Assembly: GCA_003255025.1 (NCBI GenBank)
Contig: QANY01013420.1
Coordinates: 681,645 to 745,644, forward strand
From: Datisca glomerata
Taxonomy: Eukaryota > Streptophyta > Magnoliopsida > Cucurbitales > Datiscaceae
DNA length: 64,000 bases
Direction: 5' to 3'
Shown here: positions 46,831 to 57,352 of the stretch, in pieces
Layout: each line of letters begins with the position of its first letter
Position numbering within the stretch: the stretch's first letter is position 1
Made by a program: the position numbers and the translations under genes
The notes under the pieces: generated by a model
What the model saw: only the letters and a program-made list of their open reading frames with translations
Databases searched by the model: none
What the model was told of the DNA's origin: nothing

Positions 46831-47023
46831 GGGGAAAAATGCGTATTTGGCCATTTTAGTATACGCGTTTAATACGCTTTCTGTACTAAACGCGTATTAT
46901 ATGAATGACTCCAAAAAACGCGTATTATTCCGTATCCTTCAGTAAAAAATGGCAAACGGAAAAAAAATGAGAAACGGCAAAATGACGTGTATTAAACGCG
47001 TTCTCACTAACAAAGGTTGTAAC

Positions 47024-47343
47024 TACAGACTCTTTGCATCTCGTAGTCTTTTGGGTTTTCTATTAGTATTGATTTATTTACTCATTATCATTAATTTACC
47101 TAATCATTAATTATATGATGTTTTATCTCATCATTCAATCTGCAATTCGATATTTGTTTAGTGATTGTATCTATTTACTATAAATGTTAAAGGACTTGTC
47201 AAAAAATAGTAAGTAAAACCAATTTCTACATGAAACTCAGTTTTGATTAAGCATTTCTAGTTTTTAATTAAAGTATATAGTATTATTAATTTTTATCATT
47301 AATTGCATTTCAATTTGCAAAACAGCTAAGAATGAAATAAGCT
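47024..47343. other. Intergenic stretch, nothing recognised
   Basis: About 320 bp of AT-rich sequence between the hAT element and the nested Copia pair; no feature seen. Confidence 0.6.
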
Positions 47344-47348
47344 AAAAC

Positions 47349-47686
47349 TGTTGACTCTAGTCAAGTTGACAATTTTGATGATGACAAAACTAATATTTTA
47401 ATTACGCAAGTAGTATCTAAATAAAGTGAAAATAAGGTTGAAAATGCTTAATCTTAAGTGTTTATACCAAAAGAATAAAGGGCAATTAAAATTGTATGTG
47501 ACGAGATACACGTGACATATTATGAAGGGCCCAAATTATATCAAACGAACTCTAAATGATCTAAATCAAAGTTGACTGAGCTCAGAAATGTTGCAAGGAA
47601 TTCATGACCAGACTGAACCGCCTATGAACCAGATCGTAGAAGACCGAACCGTACAGAATTTGTTAAAAATGTCAAGGCTCGGTTCA
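47349..47686 (+). repeat. Truncated 5' LTR of the outer Copia
   Basis: Collinear with the first ~305 bp of 53200-54329 (shared GATGATGA.AAA, CATATTATGAAGG, GCCTATGAACCAGATCGTA), then leaves it at about 47686. The rest of the LTR and the primer site are missing and gag sequence follows within about 20 bp. Confidence 0.88.
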
Positions 47687-47704
47687 CACAAAGACACAAA
47701 TGAG

Positions 47705-48180
47705 GTTAAAGACTCTAAAATTGATATTTTCATGCACGAATATGAAATATTTAAGATACATGAAATCGGAAACATTGAAGATATGTTTAGTCGTTTCAAT
47801 AGCATCATAAGTTCTCTTAAGACTCTTGGTAAGGCATTTACTAATAGTGATTTGGTGAGTAAAGTTACTAGGTCGTTATCAACGTCATGAGAGAACAAGG
47901 CTATTACTATTCAAGAAGTAAAAGATCTCAAGACACTTTCACTTAAAGAACGCATGAGATCATTGATGACTCATGAAATGTAGTACATGGAAGAGGATGT
48001 GAACAATGTAAAAGGAGGAAACTTATATTCAAAATCACATCTATTGAGAGTGAAAGTGAAGTAGAAGATGAAGATCTAATCCACTTCACAAAAAAGATTC
48101 GAAAGCTACTCACCAAGAGAGGATGCACTTCAAAGAAGAAATCCAAGGAAAAGATAAGTTCGATTGTAATTGAACATGAA
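47705..48180 (+). pseudogene. Copia gag (UBN2 type) fragment of the outer element
   Basis: Reads KIDIFMHEYEIFKIHE, EDMFSRFNSIISSLKTLGK and TNSDLVSKVTRSLSTS, then after a frame change KDLKTLSLKERMRSLMTHEM. This is the gag pattern of plant Copia elements. A lysine-rich region (48080-48170) follows and is cut by the inner element. An open frame runs without a break from the truncated LTR (47588) into gag, but ends at 47890. Confidence 0.82.
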
Positions 48181-48185
48181 AATGT

Positions 48186-48505
48186 TGTTGGATAAATGTG
48201 GCCAAAAAGCCCTTCAATTGTGTTTTGAGACATCAATAAGTGATGGATAAATCCATTTATTTTGAAAGAACCTCACATTACCTTTTCGTGCACCACATAC
48301 ATAAATACAAATATTCATGTTGCATGCTACTAATTATTTACATGTATGTTATTATTATTAACCACATATTGGATGTACATGTATCATTTTGTTATAAGTG
48401 ATTGAGTTTGACCAAATCAACTTGATGAAAGTTTATTTTGGAAGACTCTATCAAGTGATATAAGACCACCTAGATAGAATCTAGTTGGAATAGCCACTTG
48501 ACTTG
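48186..48505 (+). repeat. Truncated 5' LTR of the inner Copia (320 of 544 bp)
   Basis: Matches 52244-52563 base for base in length (320 bp each) up to the shared CACTTGACTTG, after which this copy passes into gag (ATG at 48520) and the 3' copy continues as LTR. Confidence 0.92.
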
Positions 48506-48519
48506 ATTCTTCAATTCCT

Positions 48520-49140
48520 ATGCCAGAAGATAATGCATCTGCTACCATAAGAAGAAATTATGAATTTTTTTTAGAAGATGATAAAAATGCTAGGGAAATC
48601 ATGTTGACTTATATGGAACCTGATGTTGAAATAATGTTTGAAGAACATAAAAGTGCCAAGAGCATGTTTGATGCTATTTCTATTGCTTATGGTATTGCTT
48701 CTGAATCATATGTTCAATTGTTAGTTGAAGATTACAATGGAGCAAAAATGAAAGAATCAATTCTGTAGTGGAACATGTGATTCAACCCCTGGTAATCCTA
48801 TTTCTGATAAATTATAAGTATCCACTGTTCTACATAGCCTACCAAACTCTTGGGAGCCTATTGTCGTAGCCCTAAACATTAGCAATGCTTCTGTCACTAT
48901 GAACAATCTACCCATGATATTAGGAGTAGAGGCTCAACGTAGAGAATAGAAAATGAACAATGAATCACTTTTAACCTCTTCAACAACTGCTTTAGCCCAA
49001 TGACCCCAATCATCCCAAAAGTCTAAACAAAATTATTTTAAACCAAACAGAAAGGGTTTTAAGTAATGTGGAAAATGTTTTAATAAGTATAATAATCGTC
49101 AAAATTTAAGTTTTTTAAAGGCAACTGTGGGAAGCCTGGA
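48520..49140 (+). pseudogene. Gag of the inner Copia, broken
   Basis: MPEDNASATIRRNYEFFLED begins at 48520, followed by AREIMLTYMEPDVEIMFEEH and AKSMFDAISIAYG, a plant Copia gag N-terminus of 82 codons before a stop at 48766. Later pieces (48830-48930) and a degraded zinc-knuckle stretch (KCFNKYNNRQN near 49070) are in other frames. The start may lack its original leader because of the LTR junction. Confidence 0.8.
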
Positions 49141-49199
49141 CAATAATGAAAACAGTAAGAGGACCCGAGAAATTATTTATGTTGTATCTGAGTCCTTGC

Positions 49200-50310
49200 T
49201 TGCAGATAGTGATGTAAATGGTTGGAAGATTGACTCGTTTGGCAAAAATGAAATAGCACTTTGTTGAAATGAAAGATGTGAAAGCGGGCACCCATCGTGT
49301 ATACATGGATAATAACACTTATTATGATGTTTTATGAGTGGGTACTGTTAAACATCATCTACCTGGACAAACCACTCTTCGTCTTATAGACGTGCTCTAT
49401 GCTCTAAATATGCGAAAGAATCTTCTGTCTGTTTTATAGCTTGATGAAAAAAGGCTATGAAATTTGTTTTAGATCTGGAAAGGTCTCTGTTGGAAAACAT
49501 GGGAGAATATTATTTTGGGGAGTCAAGTCTGATGGTCTTTATCGTTTGAATGTTAATGATTTTGCCATGGTTAATAATATTGCATCTACTTCTTCTACAT
49601 ATATTCATATTGCATGGAATGTGACTTATGATGATGATACTTCTTATTTACGGTATATGAGCCTAGGACACATCAATAAAAATAAGTTGAAAAGAATGAG
49701 TGATATAGGTCTAATACCAAAAATGAATATTACCTTTAACAATTGTGAATCATGTCTTAATCGAAAAACTGACTAAGAAACCCTTTGGTAAACAAGAGAG
49801 ATCTCCAAGTTTATTAGATATTATTTATTCTGATATTTGTGGCCCATTAATTGTTAAAACACATAGAGGTATGAAATATTTAATTACATTCAAAGATGAT
49901 CACTTTAGATATGGACATGTGTATTTTGTTCATAAAAAAATCAGAGGCCTTAGAAAGATTTAAAGAATATAAATCCGAGGTTGAAAATCAGTTAGGAAGA
50001 AATATTAAAATTTTATAAGCTGATAGAGGAGGTGAGTATACCTCATAAATATTTGATGCTTTTTGTTCAACTCATGGAATAGTACATTGAAAAATTATGG
50101 CTTATACACCTCAACAAAATGGAGTTGTAGAAAGACATAATAGAGTTTTACTTGATATGGTGAGATCAATGTTAAGTCAACCAAACCTAGGACAAAAGTT
50201 TTGGAGAGAAGCATTAAGTACTGCTGTGTATATACTTAATAGAGTTATATCAGAACCAATACAGATGACTCCATATGAACTTTGGAATGGTAGAAGCCAA
50301 CCTTAGATCA
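49200..50310 (+). pseudogene. Protease remnant and integrase of the inner Copia, broken
   Basis: 49440-49780 reads MMKKGYEICFRSGKVSV, the segment after protease, then the pre-integrase zinc region YMSLGHINKNKLKRM and CESCL. Integrase: DIIYSDICGPLIVKTHRGMK with the first D (49815), FKDDHFRYGHVYF (49890), ADRGGEYTS-like second D with a stop (50020), then TPQQNGVVERHNRVLLDMV with the catalytic E (50106) and FWREALSTAVYILNRV. Several stops and one frame change. Confidence 0.88.
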
Positions 50311-50749
50311 CATTAAGACACGGGGTTCTTCAGCTCATATCCTAATACCAAGTCATCAATGAGGAAAACTTGATAATAAAACCGTAAAAGGTACTTTTAT
50401 AGGATATCCAGAAATATCTATTGGTTACCAATTTACTATTTTCAATGATGGTTCAATGAGACTAATAGAAAGTAGAGATGTTACTTTTTAGAAGACATTA
50501 CTGATGATAGAAAACCTTTAAAACCTGTTGAATTATTTGAGATAACAAAGAAAAGAAACTTGTAAACACTAAAACTAAAATACCTTCTAATACACAAACA
50601 CATGATTCTTTGACTTCATTGAAAAGAGAGAGAAAGCCTCCATCTCTCCTAAATGATTATTTTACATTTGCTAATGAAGAAGAATTAAGTGACCCCTTAA
50701 CTTTTTCACAAGCTATGTCTTCTCGTGATTCAGATAAATGAAAATAAGC

Positions 50750-51370
50750 TATGAATGAAGAAATAGAATCTATCAATAAAATAAAGTATGAGAACTTGTA
50801 GACTTACCGAAAAATGGAAAAGCTATTGGGTGTAAATGGGTTTTAAGAAAGAAATTAAAATTAGATGGTACTATGGATAAATACAAAGCAAGATTAGTAG
50901 GGAAAGGTTTTACTCAACAAGAAGACGTAGATTTTGAAGAAACTTGTTCACCTGTGGCTAAATTTACTTCGATAAGAATTATAATGTTCATAGTTGCTAA
51001 TTTGGATCTTGAATTACACCAAATGGACATAAAAACAGCTTTCTTAAATGGTGGTTTAAAAGAAGAAATATCATGAAACAACTAGAGGATTAAGTAAATC
51101 CATTTATGGCCTTAGACAATCTTCTAGACAATGGTACTATAGTTTTCAAAATACACTTGGATTTTATTTCAAATAGTTTTGACCATTGTATTTACATGAA
51201 GAATAGTGGTAGTAGCTTTGTGATTTTATCATTATATGTTGATGATATGTTGTTAGCTTCAAATGATTTCAACTTATTGAATGATACAAAAGAGTTGTTA
51301 AAATCTCAATTTGAAATGAAAGATATGGGTGAAGTTTCATTTGTGTTAGGTATTAGGATTTTATAAGAGA
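50750..51370 (+). pseudogene. RT of the inner Copia, broken
   Basis: Reads KWVLRKKLKLDGT then KYKARLVGKGFTQQEDVDF and CSPVAKFTSIRIIM; DLELHQMDIKTAFLNGGLKE contains the D of the first catalytic motif (51028). After a break, YVDDMLLASNDF (51238) keeps the YVDD catalytic box and KSQFEMKDMGEVSFVLGIRI follows. The frame changes at about 51080-51180. Confidence 0.88.
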
Positions 51371-51399
51371 TAGAAAAGAGAAGAAACTTAGTCTATCTC

Positions 51400-52220
51400 A
51401 AGAAGCCTACTTGGATAAAGTATTAAAAAGTTTTAAAATAGAATCTTCTAAAGCTGACTTGCCTATTTATAAAGGAACAAAAAATTATCTAAGAAAATGG
51501 CTCCTGCAAATGAAATTAAGAAGAAAGAAATGGATAATAAACCTTATGCACAAACTATTGATAGTTTAATGTATATTATGCTATGCACAAAACCTGACAT
51601 ATCTTATGTTGTAGGTCTTGTTAGTAGATTTCAAAATGATCTTGACATCCCTCACTGGTTAGTTGTTAAAAGAATTTTGAGATATTTAAAAAAAACAAAA
51701 AATTTAAGGCTAACATATCAAAATAAAGATTTGAATATCACTGGCTATTGTGGTGCTGACTTTGCAGGAGATTATGATGATAGAAAATCAACTTCCGATC
51801 ATGTATTTATATTTGGAGGTGGAGCTATATCATGGGCCAGTAAGAAACAAAATTGGTGGCTCGCTATACAATAGAAGCTGAATTTATAGCATGTGGTACT
51901 GCTGCTACCGAAGCTGTTTGGATAAAAAGATTTATAAAGAATCTGAAACTTAGTCATATAATTGACAACAAGGTAACTCTATCTTGTGATAACCAAATAG
52001 CGATTCTAACTATTAGAAATGGAGAAGTTGGATCAAGAGGCAAACATATAAAACTAAAATATCATTACATCTTGGATGTAATTCAGAAGGAAGAGTTGGT
52101 AGTGAATTATACATCGACGAAAGAAAGAGATGGTTGCTAACTCTTTGACCAAGCCCATAAATTATGAAGAATTCAAGAAACATGTTTTTGCTATGAGCGT
52201 AAGAGATGATTGAAGTATAT
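51400..52220 (+). pseudogene. RNase H of the inner Copia, broken
   Basis: AQTIDSLMYIMLCTKPDISY (51550) and GYCGADFAGDYDDRKSTSDH (51740) give the usual Copia RNase H start. TIEAEFIACGTAATEAVWIK (51870) carries the catalytic E, and LSCDNQIAILTIRN, GKHIKLKYHYI and TSTKERDGC follow to 52140. One frame change near 51870. A PPT-like AAGTGGGAGA stands just before the 3' LTR. Confidence 0.88.
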
Positions 52221-52243
52221 TGACTTTTAGGCCAAGTGGGAGA

Positions 52244-52787
52244 TGTTGGATAAATGTGGCATAAAAGCCCTTCAATTGAGTTTTAAGACATCTCTAAGTG
52301 ATGGATAAATCAATTTATTTGGAAAGAACTCCACGTTACCTTTTGGTGCACCACATACATAAATACATATATTCATGTTGCATGCTATTATTTATTTATA
52401 TGTATGTTAGTATTATTAACCATATATTGCATATACATGTATCATTTTGTTATAAGTGATTGAGTTTGACCAAATCAACTTGATGGAAGTTTGTTTTGGA
52501 GGACTATATCAAGTGATGTAAAAGCACCTAGATAGAATCTAGTTGGAATATCCACTTGACTTGTTAACATGTAGGCAGATGTGGAGAGATTTGGTGGCTT
52601 CTATTAAGGAAATTAGTTATACATAACTTTATAAATAGATAAAGCCCCAAGTTGAAATTCATCTTCACCGAAAAAGCACTTGAGCTTAAAACTCATCCGC
52701 CTTCTTGTTATAAATCTTCAATTAATTGTTGCTTGACCTTCTTAGTTAATTCTTTGTATCTTGTTTCTGTTTTAAATTTTTCTTACA
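52244..52787 (+). repeat. 3' LTR of the inner Copia (544 bp)
   Basis: TG..CA ends, TATAAATAGATAAAG near 52630 as a likely TATA element, followed by the AATGT duplication. Confidence 0.92.
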
Positions 52788-52792
52788 AATGT

Positions 52793-53199
52793 ACCTAGGT
52801 GGATAATGCCACACATAGATAAGGTTAGTAAGTTCAATCTTCATAATAATTTAGATTTTTGAGAAATTATTATTTGTTTATATGTATGCACTTTGAAAGA
52901 TTCATTTTTTTACTTTTAAAAATGCATCGATTGAGGGGGAGTTTTTTTTTTAAATCCCATTTTTAGTTTATTTTAGATGATTTCAAAGGGGAGAGTTAAT
53001 TACAAGATGGAGAGCATTTTTAAATAAATTACATGTTTAATTCTTTTGGATGATTTTAAAGGGGGAACTATATTTAATTGTAAACGGGGGGCAATTTAAA
53101 ATTTTATTATTTTAAATTATTATTGCATATGCGTATGAGAAATTTATAGCTAATATGTTTTTGCAATCAATTGTTTGTCATCATAAAAAATAAGGAGAT
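52793..53199 (+). other. 3' non-coding internal part of the outer Copia
   Basis: AT-rich, no coding. It contains repeated purine/T-rich blocks (GAGGGGGAG near 52934, AAAGGGGAGAG near 52987, AAAGGGGGAAC near 53054), resembling repeated polypurine tracts, and ends AAATAAGGAGAT just before the 3' LTR. Confidence 0.6.
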
Positions 53200-54329
53200 T
53201 GTTGGTTCTAGTCAATGTGACAATTTTGATGATGATAAACAAATTAAACTAGTATTTTAACTATGTATTTTTCAGTATTTATGCACAAAAAGAATAAATG
53301 GCAATCGAAACCGTACATGGCAAGATATACTTAACATATTATGAAGGACACAAAACATATCAAACAAACTCCAAATGGCTCAAATCAAAGTTGGCTGAAC
53401 TTAGAATGTTGCGAGGAATTCAAAATCGGACCGAACTGCCTATGAACCAGATCGTAAAAGGCCAAACTGTATAAAATAATTTAAAAATGTCAAGGCCCGA
53501 TTCAACCTTGGTTCGGTCTTCTACGATCTAGTTCATAGATAGTTCGGTCCCTGACCGGTGAGACCGGTTTACAGAAAAGCCAATTACTTACGTAATTGCG
53601 TAACCGGTTTGCCTAGTTTGCTTGATTAGGAATCTCCCTTAATCAAGCACTGGTGCCACCAGTTTTAAAACTAGTCAAACAGGTTCATGATTGTTTCTCT
53701 CCCCTATAAATAGGCGAGTCATTTTCACATTCCAACAAACCTTTCCACATCTTTACATTCCTCTCTAACAAAGTTCTGTAGAGTTTAATATTTTGAGAGG
53801 CTTGTTTTTCAACGAGAATTTGAAAAAATTTCTAGAGAGAAACTAGTAAATATTTGAAAATTAAGAGATCTACTTTTTAAGAGAGTGAGTGATTTTGTAA
53901 GAGATTCGAAGATCTCAAGCGAGTTACATTGACAATGTCTGATTGGCACCATAAGCCAATAAGATTTGTAAAGGTTTGATATTCACTATACAGAAGATCA
54001 TTTGAAAAAAATCTTCAGAGGAGGATCCTTGGAGCGTGAACTTAAGGATAGGTTTTTCAAACTATGTAAAGATATTGTGTCTCATATCTGTCTCTTCCAT
54101 ACTCTCTTTCTATTTATGTACACTTTATTTTCAGTATTTCATTTCTCACGCGTCTAATTTATGTACTTTAATGTTCTACGTCGTCATTATTTTATTTATT
54201 AATTATATATTTATTATAATTATTTGATTGTTTATTTATAGTAATTAATATTTTTTCAAGCAATTTGGATTTCAAGTTTTTAAAATCTTCATTTTTTTGA
54301 CCTTTTCCCTTAATAAAGGGGATCCTTCA
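53200..54329 (+). repeat. 3' LTR of the outer Copia (1130 bp)
   Basis: Starts TGTTGGTTCTAGTC and ends GGGGATCCTTCA; its first ~305 bp are repeated at 47349-47686. A likely TATA (CCCTATAAATAGGCG) lies at 53702-53716. Confidence 0.9.
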
Positions 54330-54334
54330 AAAAC

Positions 54335-54849
54335 TATGATTCTTTCAGATAAAGATTAATCTGTTGCCAACAAAATAAATATTAATCTACCAAACTAAAA
54401 AACAAGCATATAAATTAAAATGTTTTCTATAATTTAGTTTATTATGTAGAATAAATACTAATTTTATTTATCAAATAACATGCTCGTAGTGAAACAAACA
54501 CTGCGATACGAGCAAAACAAAGTATACATCATTATTTAGGAAGAAAAATCTATGCTAAAAAATAAGATGAAATGGTACGTAAATTTTTTATTATAAGTAA
54601 TATTTTTGTTTTTAGTATTAAGATCAAAATATAATTTTTTTAAATATAATGATAGACGGAGGTGTTGGAGAGAGAGCCTAATGAGGTCGAGTTGTTCATA
54701 GAAACGTATAAAATTAAAGATGAGAATTGAGTAGATCAAGAATCTGCTTTTAGAGCTGTAAAAATGATTTTTAAGTTTATATCTGTCAATATTTTTAATT
54801 ATTTTCAACTATATTTGTCACATATGCGATCGAGTTGTTTATTTGTGTT
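54335..54849. other. AT-rich stretch, no gene seen
   Basis: No recognisable coding. It may be intron or earlier sequence of the CACTA relic that follows, but nothing in it proves this. Confidence 0.45.
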
Positions 54850-55304
54850 ATAGGAGAAAATGTAAGAACTTCTGGCAACTCAAACATAGGATGAGAATAA
54901 TATCATTCCCAGAGATGCATTTTCTGAAGTTATGGGTCCAGAGCATCATGGACGAGTCTGTGGAATGGGACTAGGTCCAACTCCCACTAGTGTATTTGGA
55001 TCACAGAGCAGCCGCCCATTTTCTGAAAAGGCATTCGTTTCACGTACAGAACATGAGAGAATTAAGTCACAAGTCCATGAATTTCAAGATGGTCAAGTTC
55101 AACTTCAACCCCAAGTGGTGTACCTTATGAAAATGATGCAAGCACAAAATCCTTCATTTTCATTCCCCGACAATGATCATGTAAGATAACTAAGGAATAT
55201 ATACTTTACGTAATTATAAATTATATTTATTCCAACACTAATACTAATTTTATTAATTTTTTATGTGTTTATAGGATTCTGGAGATGCTCCCTCAACTTC
55301 ATAA
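54850..55304 (+). pseudogene. CACTA (En/Spm-type) element protein, C-terminal exons
   Basis: Exon 1 remnant up to 55180 reads DAFSEVMGPEHHGRVCGMGL and GPTPTSVFG, the conserved C-terminal signature of the plant transposon-encoded 'transposase 24' family protein, then a charged coiled stretch with MKMMQAQNP. A GT donor at 55181 and an AG acceptor ending at 55274 join in frame to DSGDAPSTS and a stop at 55302-55304, so the intron is credible. The start is missing; a stop occurs near 54862. Function in transposition is inferred from family. Confidence 0.75.
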
Positions 55305-55589
55305 TCGCATAAAGTTTAGTGACAATGGAAAATATTAAATTTTCTTAACTTTGAACTTATATTTTTTGTCTTTAGAATTTGTGAATGTTTCAATTGATGG
55401 ATTCTGAATATTTAAAATTTTTGAACGTTTAGAATGCAAGACTTTGTGAATATTTGAACTGATGGACTCTGAATTGTTAGAATTTGGTATTGATAGATTT
55501 TGAAAGCTGTGACATAGAATGTTATCTGAAATAAGTATTTTTAAAAATTATGAGATGTTTAAAAAATAGAAAAATTCTGGCCAAAATTT

Positions 55590-55913
55590 TAATTTATAGC
55601 TGCGGTTTAAGAGCCTATACAGGCGGTTTAAAACCGTTGGAAAAGATTATTTTTTCCACTTTTTAGACATTTAACGGCGGTTCAAACCGCTGCTAAATAC
55701 ACTTTGCCTGCGGTTAGAAACCGTTGGCACAGAGAAAGTTAAACCACCGGCAAAAAATTGTCTTTGCCGTCGGTTGTTAAAACCGCCGCAAAAAATATTT
55801 ACGGCAGTGGAATTGATGGCGGTTTTGCAACCGTCAGAAATTTTTTTAGCGGTTGTTAAAACGACCACAAAAGACTAAGAAAACCGCCAGTGAAAACTAT
55901 TTTTCTTATAGTG
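55590..55913 (+). mobile_element. 3' subterminal repeats and CACTA terminus
   Basis: The block ends CTATTTTTCTTATAGTG (55897-55913), whose complement begins CACTATAAGAAAAATAG, a CACTA terminus. Before it, about eight copies of a short palindromic motif, GCGGTT.(n).AACCGC, alternate in both orientations from 55600 to 55885, the subterminal repeats to which TnpA-like proteins bind in this superfamily. The matching left terminus is not in the window, so the element is truncated. Confidence 0.85.
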
Positions 55914-57207
55914 ATATAACGCAGATTCAATATAACGAACTTGGGCAACAAGTTGTTTGTTAATTATTCCATGGTTTAGTTATCTGTACATTAGTCATTA
56001 AATAGTGAATCTATGTAATCAGTGATCAATAATTGGTGGAAAATAATGTTAATCCATGACAAATGATATAGATGTGGGCACTTCACACAATGGGGCGATA
56101 TATATATAATCATGTTTTTAATGCTTTAATACATTAGTTAATTTAATTTTAATTGCATACAATTATCTAAAGTTTTGAAGAATGAAAATTGAATTTAATA
56201 CTATCAAACTAAGCTTAATCTATGAACTTAAAAAAGTAATAATTATAAAAATTAAATGTAAAACGTTTTTCTATAAAGTGATAAATGGCAAATGACAATG
56301 TTTTAAATTAAGTATATAAAATATTCAAAATATTTAATTGATAAATGATAATGTTAATTTAATAAAGCATAAAGTGAGTATAGACACATGACAAAATAAT
56401 AAATGTTGTTATCAAATTTTAAATGTACATACATAAGATTCTTACAATAATGTAATGAGTTTCACTCATTTTATTTCATAACTAATTAGTTGTAACTGAG
56501 GTCAACCTCCTCAAAATGAGGTATTTTCAAAATTTTATACATTACACCATATTTTTTTGTTTAATCTTAAACGTCACATTGTCTAATCTTTCAATCAACA
56601 GTATTATATGTTTGCCTAATGGAAACAATAAAAATCAAACTCCCTAGCCAATCATGCTAATTTCTACGAATTTCTTTCAATAAATAAATACTAAATTCTA
56701 GTCAATTATTAGAAAATCCTTCTGGCCATTTAAATGACTTGTAGTCAATGAAATTATTTAAATTTTAAAAGAAGCGTCACTGCATATTTATTATATGTTT
56801 TGTTATGCGGGAATAGAGGATTTTTAAAAGAATTAGAAAAATGGCTATTTCATTCTCTACTCACTTTATTTTTCAAAAAAATCACATACGATGAATATAG
56901 TTTATACCAGGTTCAATATTATCACTGTAGTTTAAATTTTCTCAATTGCATCATTCAAATTCATAAAAATGTCGCTCTTCAACTTTGTGTTACAAATCTT
57001 AACATTTTGCTAATGTGAGAAACATCATTTTACACGTATTCTCTATGCCAGTAAAATTATTAGCATGCTAGATATTTATTTTATACAGGACAACTAAAAA
57101 CTTTACGTTCTCCCCGAAAAATAAAAGGCATGTCTGTGGTGACCACCGCGGGTCCTTACTCAAGCATCTGTCTTTGCATTTGTCCCCCCTCCCACTCTCC
57201 TTATGGT
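55914..57207. other. AT-rich intergenic region, no gene seen
   Basis: No coding frame resembles a known protein. The last 150 bp (57090-57205) are richer in GC (CCACCGCGGGTCC, CCCCCCTCCCACTCTCC), in contrast to the rest; no promoter can be assigned. Confidence 0.6.
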
Positions 57208-57352
57208 TGTGGAGAAAGTGATTATGAAGAGAAAACAAGAAACTGAGAACAAAAATAAGAAACAAAGAATAATGAGAGAATAGATGAGTGAAAGAAGATA
57301 CCCTTTAACTAACTAACTGAAGAAAATAACCAATAAACTTATTTACCTGACG
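57208..57352 (-). repeat. 3' LTR (145 bp)
   Basis: Shares TGTGGAGAAAGTGA..ATGAAGAGAAAACAAGA with 61911 onward. Its inner start would be TG but reads CG on the minus strand, a mutated terminus. Confidence 0.7.

Larger units (their letters stand above)
44180..47015 (-). mobile_element. hAT transposon relic with 8-bp target duplication
   Basis: GTTGTAAC occurs at 44172-44179 and again at 47016-47023 (9 bp if the preceding G is counted), the size expected for hAT. The termini just inside are similar inverted sequences, CATAGTTAGT on the left and CTTTGTTAGT read inward from the right. Both subterminal regions are rich in ATACGG / ACGCGTATTA motifs. The interior encodes a BED/DUF659-type transposase relic on the minus strand. 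2.8 kb. Confidence 0.85.
48186..52787 (+). mobile_element. Inner Copia element (AATGT target duplication)
   Basis: AATGT lies at 48181-48185 and 52788-52792. LTR starts are TGTTGGATAAATG at 48186 and 52244; the 3' LTR ends CTTACA at 52787. Gag, protease remnant, integrase, RT and RNase H run on the plus strand. The 5' LTR keeps only its first 320 bp of 544 and is joined to gag, with no primer site. Its domains are the longest open stretches among the retroelements here, but stops and frameshifts remain. Confidence 0.93.
47349..54329 (+). mobile_element. Outer Copia element (AAAAC target duplication), host of a second Copia
   Basis: Left end TGTTGACTCTAG at 47349, right end GGGGATCCTTCA at 54329; AAAAC is present at 47344-47348 and 54330-54334. 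Contents are a truncated 5' LTR (47349-47686), a gag fragment (about 47705-48180), the inserted Copia (48186-52787), a downstream non-coding stretch (52793-53199) and a full 3' LTR (53200-54329). No pol of its own is visible, so the pol region was lost before or after the inner insertion. Confidence 0.9.

Noticed and set aside
46550..46854. Cys/Ala/Leu-rich minus-strand frames that look like signal peptides
   Set aside because: They arise from the GC-rich AGCAGGACGCAGAGC repeats in the hAT 5' region; no conserved domain.
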